Assembly (NCBI RefSeq): GCF_008642295.1
Contig: NZ_CP029190.1
Coordinates: forward strand, 6,865,501-6,929,500
Reading direction: 5' to 3'
DNA length: 64,000 nucleotides
Source: Streptomyces venezuelae
Lineage (GTDB): Bacteria; Actinomycetota; Actinomycetes; Streptomycetales; Streptomycetaceae
Part shown: positions 7,120 to 16,073 of the stretch, one piece after another
Layout: every line of letters begins with the position of its first letter
Position numbering within the stretch: position 1 is the stretch's first letter
Position numbers and translations under genes: made by a program
Notes under the pieces: model-generated
What the model was told of the DNA's origin: nothing
Database searches by the model: none
Seen by the model: only the letters and a program-made list of their open reading frames with translations

Positions 7120-8574
7120 CTATTCGGCGGGTTCCGGCACGGCCGGCCGGCCCACGGACCGCTCGGCGGCCGTCAGCGGAGGCCCGTCCGGCGGCGGACC
7201 GGCCGGACCCGCGAGGACCGCGCGGACCGTCCGGGGCCGGAACAGCCGGGTCGGGGGCTCGGCCAGCGACATCACGTCGAACAGCGCCCGCAGCGCCTCC
7301 TCGCTGGACATCGCGGTCCGGCTGAGCCGGTCCACGTACCCGTGGGTCAGCCGGGCGGCGAACGGCGCGGGCCGGCCGGTGGCACCGGGGAACCGGATGT
7401 CCTGGCCGGTGGTGATGGACCAGGGCACCTCCACCACCCGGCCGACGCCCCGCTGGACGGTACGGGCCAGCCGGGGCGCGGCGAGCCCGTGCGCACGCAG
7501 CGCCGTACGCAGCACGGCCGCGCTCTGCGCCGCCACCGTCATCCCCTGCCCGTACACGGGGTTGAACGCGGCGGCTGCGTCACCGAGCACCACGAACCCG
7601 GCCGGCCACGGCCGCAGCCCCTCGAACCAGCGCCGCCGGTTGCTGCAACTGCGGCTCAGCCGGACCTCCGACAGCGGTTCGGCGTCCGCGATCAGGTCGG
7701 CGACCAGCGGATGCCGGGCCGTACGGGCGAAGGCCTCGAATTCCACGGCCTCCCGGGTGGGCTCGGCCCCCCGGGTTCCGGCCAGGGTCACCAGCCAGCG
7801 GCCCCCCTCCACCGGCAGCAGCGTGGCCATCCGGCCCGGCACCGGCCGGCCCGGGTCCGCCTGGATGCCGACCGCCGGGAAGCCGGCCGCGCCGTCCGGA
7901 GCCCGGTAGAGCCTGCTGGCATAGACGAGTCCCGGGTCCACGGACTCCTCCCGGACCCGGGGGAGCCCGATCCGCTCCAGCCACTCCGGCGCGCGCGAGC
8001 CCCGGCCGGTGGCGTCCACCACCAGGGTGGCCGAAACCTCCTCGGCCGCACCGGTGGCGAGATCACGGACCCGCACGCCCCGGACCGCGGTCCGGGTCCC
8101 GGCTCCGGTGCCGGTTCCGGTCGCGAGCAGGTCCTCGGCGTGGACGCCCGTACGCACGCGGATGCGCGGGCCGGTCAGCAGGACGGCGCGGGCCGTCGCA
8201 TCCAGCAGGTCCCGGGAGCAGGCGAGCTGGTACTGGCAGGCGGAGCCGCGGCGGACCCAGCCGTGCGGGGTGAGCAGCACCAGGTCGGCGGGCATGTCCA
8301 GCTGCCGGGCGCCGGCGTCCAGCCAGGCCCGGGTCAGCCCCGGCGCGATCGCCTCGATCACCCGGACGCCCCCCGACCAGAGCAGGTGCACATGGTGGGC
8401 CTGGGGCAGCCCGGGCCGGGGGGCCGGGCCGGCCGGCAGCTCGTCGCGGTCGAGGACGAGGACCTCGTCGGCGTGCTCCGCCAGGACCGCGGCGGCCAGC
8501 ATGCCGGCCATGCTCGCGCCGAGCACCACGGCCCGCCGGACCGGGCGGTGCGCGCTGTCGGGTGGGGCGTCCAT
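7120..8574 (-). CDS. FAD-dependent monooxygenase/epoxidase-like oxidoreductase
   Basis: 484 residues from ATG 8574 (MDAPPDSAHRPVRRAVVLG). The longer frame to 8688 would overlap the upstream gene and adds no conserved sequence. Residues ~14-45 form a Rossmann ADP-binding fold with GASMAGMLAAAVL and acidic end VLDRDEL. GRGSRAPEWLERIG is the region after the DATG motif, and FVVLGDAAAAFNPVYGQGM is the second FAD motif (GD) of the PHBH/squalene-epoxidase class. The substrate cannot be told. It lies 53 bases downstream of the membrane protein gene on the same strand and is probably co-transcribed with it. Confidence 0.75.
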   Translation of the reverse strand: MDAPPDSAHRPVRRAVVLGASMAGMLAAAVLAEHADEVLVLDRDELPAGPAPRPGLPQAHHVHLLWSGGVRVIEAIAPGLTRAWLDAGARQLDMPADLVLLTPHGWVRRGSACQYQLACSRDLLDATARAVLLTGPRIRVRTGVHAEDLLATGTGTGAGTRTAVRGVRVRDLATGAAEEVSATLVVDATGRGSRAPEWLERIGLPRVREESVDPGLVYASRLYRAPDGAAGFPAVGIQADPGRPVPGRMATLLPVEGGRWLVTLAGTRGAEPTREAVEFEAFARTARHPLVADLIADAEPLSEVRLSRSCSNRRRWFEGLRPWPAGFVVLGDAAAAFNPVYGQGMTVAAQSAAVLRTALRAHGLAAPRLARTVQRGVGRVVEVPWSITTGQDIRFPGATGRPAPFAARLTHGYVDRLSRTAMSSEEALRALFDVMSLAEPPTRLFRPRTVRAVLAGPAGPPPDGPPLTAAERSVGRPAVPEPAE

Positions 8575-8627
8575 CGGCGGTCTGCTCCAGTGCGGTGTCA
8601 GGGACAACGGGCTACGGGCTACGCGTA

Positions 8628-9845
8628 TCACGGGCGGGTGGTCCGGGTGTGCAGCGGGGAGGCCGGCGCACTGCGGGGAGCCTGCCACGCCCGGCGCGGG
8701 GCGCGGAACAGCCCCGAGACGCGGACCAGCGCCTCCCGGTCCAGCAGCGGCAGTTCGGCGCTCTCGTCATCCCGCTCGGCCGCAGCCTCCACCGCCTCCG
8801 CATCCCCGCCGGCGGCCTTCGCCGCCATGGCCGCGGCCAGTACCGCCGCCTCGACGGCGGCATCGGCCACCGCCCCGGACAGCCCCGCCGCCCGGACCCG
8901 GACCAGGGCGTCCTCGGCGACCGCGGCGTCCCGGTACGGGCGCAGCGACAGCCGGCCGTCCTGCACCTCCGCCACCCGGCGGGTCAGCCGGAGGTCGATC
9001 TCCCACCACGGCACCGGCAGCTCGGCCACCACCCCGGGAGTGGCCGCCCGCAGCGCCCGCGACAGCGGACCCAGCCGGTGGAAGGTCCGGACGGCGGCCA
9101 AGGTGCCCGACACCCGCCCCCCGACCACCGGCAGGATGAATCCGAGGCCGGTGAACAGGGTGCAGGTGAAGGCGAACAGCGGAGCGACCAGGGTGTTCAG
9201 GGTGTCCCAGTCGTGGCCCGCCCAGCGGGCGCCGATCGCCGCGAACTTGGAGAAGTCCAGGCCGAAGTTGAGGGCGAAGCCGAGGATGAGGACCCGCAGC
9301 CCGCGGCGCAGCCAGGGCGGCCCGGTGACCCCCGCGAACCAGCGGATGCAGAGCACCGTCGCCGTGACCGCGGCCCCGGTGTGCGCCGTGAGGTAGAGCA
9401 GGATCATCTCGCGGATGTACGGGGTCTGCGCGTAGTACGTGTCGAAGTCCGTGCGCTGCTCCACCGGGGCGTCACCGATCACGAACAGGACGACCAGCGC
9501 GACGATCACCAGCCCGTAGACGGCCTGCAGGCGGCGGGCCGCGCACCGGGCCTTCTCCTCCGGCCCCTCCCGCCAGTACACCAGCAGCGTCAGGATGAGG
9601 GCGCTCTCGGCGGTGAGCAGGCTGTAGACGAGCGGCGCGGAGAAGTTCGGCACCCCGGTGGCCCCGTTCACCCACCCGATGACGTCCGGGTTGGCACAGC
9701 AGTAGGCGATGCCGCCGAGCAGCAGTACGCCGCACACCGTCGTGGACAGCGGGCTGTTCCGCCGGTGGCGCAGGCCGGGAGCCTTGATCAGGCAGGCGGC
9801 CCACAGGGCGCTCGCCAGGATCCAGTACCCGGAGTTGCCGTTCAC
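8628..9845 (-). CDS. MAB_1171c-type (DUF6545) multi-pass membrane protein
   Basis: 405 residues from a GTG at 9845 that overlaps the TGA of the upstream peptidase gene (GGTGA), so translation is probably coupled. The first ~250 residues contain about seven hydrophobic segments (ILASALWAACLI, GVLLLGGIAYCC, LLTAESALILTLLVYW, VIVALVVLFVIG, LYLTAHTGAAVTATVLCI, VLILGFALNFG, FAFTCTLFTGLGFILPVV). The rest is a cytoplasmic Ala/Arg-rich domain (WWEIDLRLTRRVAEVQDG). This matches the actinobacterial MAB_1171c family of putative transporters, whose function is unknown. These genes are often next to ImmA-like regulator components, as here. The longer open frame upstream is out of register with any homologous sequence. 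Confidence 0.72.
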   Translation of the reverse strand: MNGNSGYWILASALWAACLIKAPGLRHRRNSPLSTTVCGVLLLGGIAYCCANPDVIGWVNGATGVPNFSAPLVYSLLTAESALILTLLVYWREGPEEKARCAARRLQAVYGLVIVALVVLFVIGDAPVEQRTDFDTYYAQTPYIREMILLYLTAHTGAAVTATVLCIRWFAGVTGPPWLRRGLRVLILGFALNFGLDFSKFAAIGARWAGHDWDTLNTLVAPLFAFTCTLFTGLGFILPVVGGRVSGTLAAVRTFHRLGPLSRALRAATPGVVAELPVPWWEIDLRLTRRVAEVQDGRLSLRPYRDAAVAEDALVRVRAAGLSGAVADAAVEAAVLAAAMAAKAAGGDAEAVEAAAERDDESAELPLLDREALVRVSGLFRAPRRAWQAPRSAPASPLHTRTTRP

Positions 9846-10375
9846 CAGGTCATTCCGGTCCCGGTGTGACCGAGGGTCGCGTGCAGGCGGCGCCCGAACT
9901 GGCTGGCGGATTCCGGGACGGCTTCGGCGTCGGCCTGGAGCCAGCGCACACAGCGGCTGGCGATCAGCGAGCCGAAGACCTCGCAGTCGGCCTCTTCCTC
10001 TTCCTCTGCCTCTGTCTGTGTTGCCGCCTCCGTCGTCCTCGGCCGGGCGGCCTCCTGCTCCATGTGCCAGAACTCGTGTCCCAGAATGCACAGTTGGTGC
10101 TCGGCGGAGGTGTTCTCCTCGATCAGGATCAGCGCCCGGGCATCGGTCCGTACCAGCAGGCCGCTGACGGTGCACACGGGGAACCGCACCAGGCGGTACT
10201 CGACGGGCGCGCGGTGACGCCGTGCCATGGAGGCGCACAGCGCCGCGAACACGGTGGGCGGGTCCACGGGCACGGGCAGCTCGAGGCCGCTGAGTAACGC
10301 GTCCCGGGTGCGGCGCATCTTCCTGATGTCCGCACCACGCCGCCGTCCCCCGGTCAGCCGTGGAGTGAAGGTCAC
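9842..10375 (-). CDS. ImmA/IrrE-type HExxH peptidase (TTA-codon gene)
   Basis: 177 residues from a GTG at 10375; an internal ATG at 10318 (MRRTRDAL) is a possible shorter start. HEFWH at 100-104 is the zinc-peptidase HExxH motif in ILGHEFWHMEQEA. A Glu-rich insert (EAEEEEEADCE) follows, then a helical tail. ImmA/IrrE peptidases cleave or inactivate XRE-type repressors. No XRE gene is adjacent, so its target must be elsewhere or it acts on the coupled membrane protein. Leu27 is a TTA codon (plus-strand TAA at 10295-10297), the rare codon that needs the bldA tRNA in Streptomyces. An expression switch at the onset of development is therefore plausible. Confidence 0.7.
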   Translation of the reverse strand: MTFTPRLTGGRRRGADIRKMRRTRDALLSGLELPVPVDPPTVFAALCASMARRHRAPVEYRLVRFPVCTVSGLLVRTDARALILIEENTSAEHQLCILGHEFWHMEQEAARPRTTEAATQTEAEEEEEADCEVFGSLIASRCVRWLQADAEAVPESASQFGRRLHATLGHTGTGMTW

Positions 10376-10390
10376 GGCCTGATCGTAAAG

Positions 10391-10417
10391 TCCGCCTCCA
10401 TACGGCCGGAAGGCGGA
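10391..10417. promoter_or_regulatory. Inverted repeat in the ImmA-like/methyltransferase divergent region
   Basis: TCCGCCT (10391-10397) and AGGCGGA (10411-10417) are separated by 13 bases, just upstream of the peptidase start at 10375 and in the 239-base divergent gap. It could be an operator or part of the transcript leader. No other clear signal was seen in this gap. Confidence 0.25.
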
Positions 10418-10614
10418 TCCACGACCGATCTCCGGACGATCAGGGGCCCTCCGGTGACCGATAACCGACGGTCGGCCGGCGTTCCGCCCCGGCTCGCGGT
10501 GCCCGCCTCCCGGCCCCTCGGACGCCGTATCGACTGAGCCGACTGCCTCCCTCTTCCGGGGGACGGTTCCGCAGCCGGACCGTCACCGGCCGGCCGGCGC
10601 GGCAGCATACGGGC

Positions 10615-11376
10615 ATGCGGCACAACGACGACACCGACCCCCTGCAGTACGACGTGATCGGCGCGCGCTTCGAGGAGTCGAAGAGCACCGCGGCCTTCTC
10701 CGCCGCCGATACGTACACCCTCCTCACCGTGCTCGACCAGCTCGGCGGGGTGAAGGGGCTGGACGTCCTCGACCTCGCCTGCGGCTACGGGTTCAACACC
10801 CGGCTGCTGGCCCGCGCGGGCGCCCGGCGCACCGTCGGCGTGGACATCTCCGCCGAGATGATCAGACTGGCCCGGGCGCACGATCCGGAGGACACCGACG
10901 GGGCCGAGATCGAGTACGTGGTCGCCGATGCGGCCGATCTGCCGCCCCTCGGCTCGTTCGACCTGGCCACCGCGGTCTACCTGTTCAACTACGCCGCCGA
11001 CCGGACCGCCCTGCACGCCATGTTCCGCGCCATCCGGGGCACCCTGCGCGTCGGCGGGCGGCTGCTGGCCGTCGTCCCCAACCCGGGCGCCTTCCCGCAC
11101 GTGGACTGGTCGCCGTACGGAATCCGGATCCATGCGCGGATCCCGGAGGGCGACGCCCCGATCCTGGAGGCCTCCTTCCTCACCGACCCGCCGGTTCCGT
11201 TCCGCTTCCGGGAGTGGCCGCACGCCGAGTTTGCGGAAGCCGCCGTGGAAGCCGGTTTCGCCTCCGTCAGCTGGCAGCCGAGCCGCACCCCGTCCCCGGA
11301 GGGTGCCCGCGACGAGGCGTACTGGACGACGTACCGGGAGAGCCCGGTCAGCTCACTGATGATCTGCACGGCATGA
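10615..11376 (+). CDS. Class I SAM-dependent methyltransferase
   Basis: 253 residues. SAM-binding motif I is LDVLDLACGYGFNTRLLARAG, followed by GVDISAEMI (motif II acidic residue) and EYVVADAADLPPLGSFDLATAV (motifs III and IV). The start DPLQYDVIGARFEESKS resembles the DGIGEAFEGFK start of the methyltransferase at 25593-26336, so the two probably belong to one subfamily (ToxA-like small-molecule methyltransferases). The substrate is not evident. It diverges from the peptidase gene and stands alone before a convergent esterase. Confidence 0.8.
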   Translation: MRHNDDTDPLQYDVIGARFEESKSTAAFSAADTYTLLTVLDQLGGVKGLDVLDLACGYGFNTRLLARAGARRTVGVDISAEMIRLARAHDPEDTDGAEIEYVVADAADLPPLGSFDLATAVYLFNYAADRTALHAMFRAIRGTLRVGGRLLAVVPNPGAFPHVDWSPYGIRIHARIPEGDAPILEASFLTDPPVPFRFREWPHAEFAEAAVEAGFASVSWQPSRTPSPEGARDEAYWTTYRESPVSSLMICTA

Positions 11377-11440
11377 CCGCACCCAGGGCCGGGATCACCG
11401 CACCCGGGGCCCGCGGCACCGCGCGCCCGGGGCGGGCGGT

Positions 11441-12349
11441 TCAGTGGTCCGCAGCCGCCCGGATCAGGTCCACGATCCGGTCCCGGGCTTCCCGCCCCTC
11501 CGGCACCGGCAGCAGCGGATACCCGTGCGGCAGGCCCGGCGCCTCGTGGAAGTCCACCTCCGCGCCGTCCGCCTCCGCCCGGCGCAGCAGCTCCCGGCTG
11601 TCCGTGGTCAGCACGTCGCGGGTGCCGGTGAACACGGTCAGCGGCGCCAGCCCGGCGAAGGACCCGTGCAGCGGGCTCACCAGCGGATCGTCCGCCGCCA
11701 GCGTGCCCGCGTACAGCCGGCCCGCCTCGAGCAGACCCGGCCGCGCCAGCATCGGATCGGCGGGCTCGATCGCCGCCTGGTCGGGGTGGCTCACGGTGAG
11801 ATCCAGCCACGGCGAGATCAGCACGATCCGGGAGGGCTGCGCGCCGGTCCGGTCCCGCAGCCGCTGTGCGGCGGCCAGCGCCAGCCCGGCGCCCGCCGAA
11901 TCCCCGAGGAGTACCGTGCCGCCCGCCCCGCCGCTCGCGATCAGCCCGCTCAGCAGGTCCGCCGCCACCGGAACGGTCCGGTCCGCGGTGCCGCGCGGCG
12001 CGAGTATGTACGCCGGCACCACACAACGGGCCTGCGCGCGGGTCACCAGCGTCCGGATCAGTGACCAGTGGGGCCGCACCAGCTCGTTGATGTACCCGCC
12101 GCCGTGCACGTACAGCACATTGGCAGCCGGCTCGGTGCCCCGCGGCGAGACGTCGTACACCGGCCAGGCGCCCACGAACGTACGCGAGACCTCCGCGACC
12201 TTCCCCAGCGAGCGCGGCGGCAGGTGTGAGGCCGGGCGCCGCGCGGAGCGAGCCACCCGTGCCTGTACGGCCTCGGCGGACCCGAACCGCCGACGCCGCC
12301 CCGCCGCCATCAGCGCGGCCGACAGCGCCCGGCTCCGCAGACTCGGCAC
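11441..12349 (-). CDS. Alpha/beta hydrolase, hormone-sensitive-lipase-like esterase
   Basis: 302 residues from GTG 12349 (VPSLRSRALSAAL), preceded by GGGAGG at good spacing. An upstream GTG at 12394 lacks a ribosome-binding site. Oxyanion motif HGGGY, nucleophile elbow LLGDSAGAGLALA, acid in TGTRDVLTTDS and histidine in GLPHGYPLLP complete an HSL-family catalytic set. It should hydrolyse carboxylic esters of small lipophilic substrates; natural substrate unknown. No signal peptide. It converges with the methyltransferase gene. Confidence 0.82.
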   Translation of the reverse strand: MPSLRSRALSAALMAAGRRRRFGSAEAVQARVARSARRPASHLPPRSLGKVAEVSRTFVGAWPVYDVSPRGTEPAANVLYVHGGGYINELVRPHWSLIRTLVTRAQARCVVPAYILAPRGTADRTVPVAADLLSGLIASGGAGGTVLLGDSAGAGLALAAAQRLRDRTGAQPSRIVLISPWLDLTVSHPDQAAIEPADPMLARPGLLEAGRLYAGTLAADDPLVSPLHGSFAGLAPLTVFTGTRDVLTTDSRELLRRAEADGAEVDFHEAPGLPHGYPLLPVPEGREARDRIVDLIRAAADH

Positions 12350-12531
12350 GCCCGCCACCTCCCTGTTTCCTGCCCCACGCCCTGCCCCGGTCACGGGAGG
12401 AGCATAGGGGGAGGAGCCGACACGTGAAGCTCCGCTGTCGGCCCGCTTAAGAAATCCTCGATGGACTGATCACCACGGTCTCGGCAGATTGGTGCATGTC
12501 CCACCCGCCGCACGGCCCCCAGGAGCCACTC

Positions 12532-13560
12532 ATGAAGGCACTCGTCAAGCACAAGTCCGAGCCCGGGCTGTGGCTCATGGACGTGCCCGAGCCCGACTAC
12601 GGCCCCGGCGAGGTGCTGATCAAGGTGCTCCGCACCGGCATCTGCGGAACCGACCTCCACATCCGCTCGTGGGACGGCTGGGCGCAGGGCGCGGTCCGGA
12701 CCCCGCTGGTCCTCGGCCACGAGTTCGTCGGCGAGGTCGCCGCGATCGGCGCGGACGTCGCGGACATCGAGGTCGGCGCGCTGGTCAGCGGCGAGGGCCA
12801 CCTGGTGTGCGGCAAGTGCCGCAACTGCCTGGCCGGCCGCCGCCACCTGTGCCGCTCGACGATCGGCCTGGGGGTGGGGCGGGACGGCGCCTTCGCCGAG
12901 TACGTGGTGCTGCCCGCGCAGAACGTGTGGGTGCACCGGACCGCGGTCGACCTGGACGTGGCGGCGATCTTCGACCCGTTCGGCAATGCGGTGCACACCG
13001 CCCTGTCCTTCCCGCTGGTGGGCGAGGACGTACTGATCACCGGTGCGGGCCCGATCGGCATCATGGCGGCGGCGGTGGCCCGGCACGCGGGCGCCCGCAG
13101 CGTGGTCATCACCGACGTCAGCCCGGAACGGCTGGAACTGGCCCGCAAGGCGGGCGCGACGCTGGCGGTGAACGTCGCCGAGAGCTCGATCGGCGAGGCG
13201 CAGCGGCAGCTGGGGCTGCGCGAGGGCTTTGACATCGGCCTGGAGATGTCCGGCCGGCCCGAGGCCATGCGCGACATGATCGACAACATGACGCACGGCG
13301 GCCGGATCGCGATGCTGGGCCTGCCGGCCCAGGAGTTCCCGGTGGACTGGTCGAAGATCGTGACCTCGATGATCACGATCAAGGGCATCTACGGGCGTGA
13401 GATGTTCGAGACCTGGTACGCCATGACGGTGCTGCTGGAAGGCGGCCTGGACCTCAGCCCGGTGATCACCGGCCGGTACGCGTACACCGACTTCGAGGCG
13501 GCCTTCGACGAGGCGGCCACGGCGCGCAGCGGCAAGATCATCCTGGACTGGACGGCGTAG
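12532..13560 (+). CDS. tdh: L-threonine 3-dehydrogenase
   Basis: 342 residues, a medium-chain zinc alcohol dehydrogenase. ATG 12532 has AGGAG seven bases upstream; an in-frame ATG at 12496 adds a non-homologous leader. Catalytic zinc region [15 protein letters not shown] and GHEFVGEV; structural zinc cysteines in [19 protein letters not shown] site [20 protein letters not shown]. It oxidises threonine to 2-amino-3-ketobutyrate, which the next gene product Kbl cleaves with CoA to glycine and acetyl-CoA. Length and motifs are those of E. coli Tdh. The gap to kbl is 149 bases and holds a strong hairpin. Confidence 0.93.
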   Translation: MKALVKHKSEPGLWLMDVPEPDYGPGEVLIKVLRTGICGTDLHIRSWDGWAQGAVRTPLVLGHEFVGEVAAIGADVADIEVGALVSGEGHLVCGKCRNCLAGRRHLCRSTIGLGVGRDGAFAEYVVLPAQNVWVHRTAVDLDVAAIFDPFGNAVHTALSFPLVGEDVLITGAGPIGIMAAAVARHAGARSVVITDVSPERLELARKAGATLAVNVAESSIGEAQRQLGLREGFDIGLEMSGRPEAMRDMIDNMTHGGRIAMLGLPAQEFPVDWSKIVTSMITIKGIYGREMFETWYAMTVLLEGGLDLSPVITGRYAYTDFEAAFDEAATARSGKIILDWTA

Positions 13561-13612
13561 CGCGCACCTCCGCGTCTCCGCGCCTCCGGGTCCCCTGGAA
13601 CCATTCTCCTGC

Positions 13613-13655
13613 GGCCGGACCCCGCACCACCCTCCCCCCTCCGCGGGGTCCGGCC
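13613..13655 (+). terminator. Stem-loop between tdh and kbl
   Basis: A perfect 13-bp stem: GGCCGGACCCCGC (13613-13625) pairs with 13643-13655 around a 17-base loop. It lies between two genes of one pathway, so it may be a partial terminator or a processing/stability element that sets the tdh:kbl ratio, or mark that kbl has its own promoter. Confidence 0.6.
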
Positions 13656-13709
13656 CTCCTTCCGTCTCCCCCTGCCTCGTTCCGTCTCGTTCCGTTCAGG
13701 AGTCCGTCC

Positions 13710-14918
13710 ATGTTCGAGTCCGTCCGCGAAGACCTCCGCACCACCCTCGAGGAGATCCGCTCCGCCGGCCTGCACAAGCCGGAGCGCGTCATCGGCACCC
13801 CGCAGAGCGCGGCCGTGGCCGTCACCGCCGGTGGCACTCCGGGCGAGGTCCTGAACTTCTGCGCCAACAACTACCTGGGACTCGCCGACCACCCCGAGGT
13901 GATCGCCGCCGCCAAGGACGCGCTGGACCGCTGGGGCTACGGAATGGCCTCGGTCCGCTTCATCTGCGGCACGCAGGAGGTCCACAAGGAGCTGGAGGCC
14001 CGTCTGTCGGCGTTCCTCGGCCAGGAGGACACGATCCTCTACTCCTCCTGCTTCGACGCCAACGGCGGCGTCTTCGAGACCCTGCTCGGCCCCGAGGACG
14101 CGGTGATCTCCGACGCCCTCAACCACGCCTCCATCATCGACGGCATCCGGCTGTCGAAGGCCCGCCGCTTCCGCTACGCCAACCGTGACCTGGGCGAGCT
14201 GGAGACCCGCCTGAAGGAGGCCACCGAGGGCGGTGCGCGCCGCAAGCTCATCGTCACCGACGGCGTCTTCTCCATGGACGGCTATGTGGCCCCGCTGCAG
14301 GAGATCTGCGACCTGGCCGACCGGTACGACGCGATGGTGATGGTCGACGACTCGCACGCGGTCGGTTTCGTCGGCCCCGGCGGCCGTGGCACCCCCGAAC
14401 TGCACGGGGTCATGGACCGCGTCGACATCATCACCGGCACCCTCGGCAAGGCCCTCGGCGGCGCTTCCGGCGGCTATGTCGCCGCCCGGGCCGAGATCGT
14501 CGCCCTGCTGCGCCAGCGCTCGCGCCCGTACCTGTTCTCCAACTCCCTCGCCCCGGTCATCGCGGCGGCCTCGCTCAAGGTCCTCGACCTGCTGGAGCAG
14601 GCCGGCGACCTGCGCGAGCGCCTCGCGGCGAACACCGCGCTGTTCCGCACCAAGATGACCGAGGCCGGATTCGAGATCCTGCCCGGTGACCACGCCATCG
14701 CCCCCGTGATGATCGGCGACGCGGCGGAAGCGGCCCGGATGGCGGAGCTGCTGCTGGAACGCGGGGTGTACGTGATCGGCTTCTCTTACCCGGTGGTGCC
14801 GATGGGCGCGGCCCGTATCCGCGTGCAGCTCTCGGCGGCCCACTCGACGGCGGACGTGGAGCGCGCGGTGGCCGCGTTCGTGGACGCCCGGGCGGCACTC
14901 GCCGCTGCCCAGGGCTGA
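13710..14918 (+). CDS. kbl: Glycine C-acetyltransferase (2-amino-3-ketobutyrate CoA ligase)
   Basis: 402 residues, a PLP enzyme of the alpha-oxoamine synthase family. Family blocks: [64 protein letters not shown] (PLP-contacting Asp and His) and [16 protein letters not shown] with the Schiff-base Lys. It splits 2-amino-3-ketobutyrate with CoA into glycine and acetyl-CoA after Tdh. The ribosome-binding site is CAGGAG. The 27 bases at the 3' end, including the stop, recur with two mismatches 109 bases downstream. Confidence 0.94.
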   Translation: MFESVREDLRTTLEEIRSAGLHKPERVIGTPQSAAVAVTAGGTPGEVLNFCANNYLGLADHPEVIAAAKDALDRWGYGMASVRFICGTQEVHKELEARLSAFLGQEDTILYSSCFDANGGVFETLLGPEDAVISDALNHASIIDGIRLSKARRFRYANRDLGELETRLKEATEGGARRKLIVTDGVFSMDGYVAPLQEICDLADRYDAMVMVDDSHAVGFVGPGGRGTPELHGVMDRVDIITGTLGKALGGASGGYVAARAEIVALLRQRSRPYLFSNSLAPVIAAASLKVLDLLEQAGDLRERLAANTALFRTKMTEAGFEILPGDHAIAPVMIGDAAEAARMAELLLERGVYVIGFSYPVVPMGAARIRVQLSAAHSTADVERAVAAFVDARAALAAAQG

Positions 14919-15027
14919 GCCGAGCCCGGGGCCGGGCTCCGGCGGTTCGTGCGGCTGCCCGGGGCCGACGGCTCCTGCCGCTGGTCAGCGCGGGCATCGC
15001 GCGGCATTCGCCGCTGCTCAGGGCTGA
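14892..15027 (+). repeat. Direct repeat of the kbl 3' end
   Basis: The 27 bases at 14892-14918 (last codons and stop of kbl) recur at 15001-15027 with only two mismatches. The second copy ends 12 bases before the LysR gene start. It looks like a small duplication or slippage product between kbl and the regulator; the second copy is noncoding. Confidence 0.7.
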
Positions 15028-15039
15028 CATCATAGGGGG

Positions 15040-15954
15040 GTGATCGACCCCCGCCGGCTGCGCATCCTGCGGGCCGTGGCGGACCACCGTACGGTGACCG
15101 CCGCGGCTGCAGCCCTGTACCTCACCCCTTCCGCCGTCTCCCAGCAGCTCGCGGCGCTGGAACAGGAGACCGGGCATGCGCTGCTGACGCGCAGCGGCCG
15201 TGGCGTCCGCCTGACGGCGGCCGGCGAGATCCTGCTGGGCCACGCGAACGAGGTACTCGCGCAGCTGGAGCGGGCGGAGGCGGAGCTCGCGGCGTACGCG
15301 GGCGGGGTGGCGGGCGAGGTCACGGTCGCGGCCTTCGCCACCGGCATCGCGGAAGTCCTCGCCCCGGCGATAGCCCGGCTGGCACTGGACCACCCGGGCA
15401 TCCGGCTGCGGGTCCGCGACGCGGAGGGCGACCAGAGCCTGCCGATGCTGCTGGACGGCGAGGCGGACGTGGTGCTCGCCGTGGAGTACCGGGGCTGGCC
15501 GGGTGCCGACGACCCCCGGCTCTCGGTCCTGCCGCTGTACGCCGAACCCTTCGACGCGGTCCTGCCGCCCGCCCACCCGCTGGCCGGGCTCCCGGGGGTG
15601 GCCCTGGCGGACCTCGCGGACTCGGACTGGGTGGGCCAGTACCCGGCCAACCCCTGCCATGACGTGACCCTGTTCGCCTGCGAATCGGCGGGCTTCCAGC
15701 CGCGGTTCGTACATTCCTCGGACGATTTCCGGGCCGTGGTGGCCCTGGTCGGCGCGGGGGCGGGGGTGGCGCTGATTCCGCGCTCGGCCCTGCGGGGCAT
15801 GGACCTCAAGGAGGTCCAGATCCGCCCGGTGACCGGACCCTCGGCCACCCGCCGCGTCTTCGCGGCCACCCGCCGAGGGGCGGAATCCCATCCGCTGATC
15901 GCCCCGGTGCTGTCCTCTCTGGCCCGGGAGGCGGGGCGGTTGCCCACGCACTGA
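15040..15954 (+). CDS. LysR-family transcriptional regulator
   Basis: 304 residues, GTG start with a G-rich ribosome-binding site. The N-terminal winged helix is typical: RRLRILRAVADHRTVTAAAAAL, then TPSAVSQQLAALEQETG and the wing LLTRSGRGVRLTAAG. From ~residue 90 a periplasmic-binding-like effector domain follows (VTVAAFATGIAEVLAPAIA, GAGVALIPRSAL). It lies directly downstream of tdh-kbl on the same strand, so it may control threonine catabolism; the effector is unknown. Confidence 0.88.
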   Translation: MIDPRRLRILRAVADHRTVTAAAAALYLTPSAVSQQLAALEQETGHALLTRSGRGVRLTAAGEILLGHANEVLAQLERAEAELAAYAGGVAGEVTVAAFATGIAEVLAPAIARLALDHPGIRLRVRDAEGDQSLPMLLDGEADVVLAVEYRGWPGADDPRLSVLPLYAEPFDAVLPPAHPLAGLPGVALADLADSDWVGQYPANPCHDVTLFACESAGFQPRFVHSSDDFRAVVALVGAGAGVALIPRSALRGMDLKEVQIRPVTGPSATRRVFAATRRGAESHPLIAPVLSSLAREAGRLPTH

Positions 15955-16073
15955 ACAGGCGGTGAGCTCCGAGCCTGCGAGGGCGTTTCCCGTGCTTTAT
16001 CCTGGAGGGGATTCTCTGCGCGCCGGTTTCACTGTTCTGTTCGCCGTTCGACTTTGCGAGCGGGGTTACCGTC

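Noticed and set aside
5560..9396. 1278-residue open frame on the plus strand
   Set aside because: It runs through dhaL, dhaK and the monooxygenase in antisense. Composition is Arg/Pro/Gly/His-rich with no domain.
8628..10238. 536-residue version of the MAB_1171c protein
   Set aside because: The first 131 codons overlap the peptidase gene in another frame and are Arg/Gly-rich. The coupled GTG at 9845 begins the membrane-protein homology.
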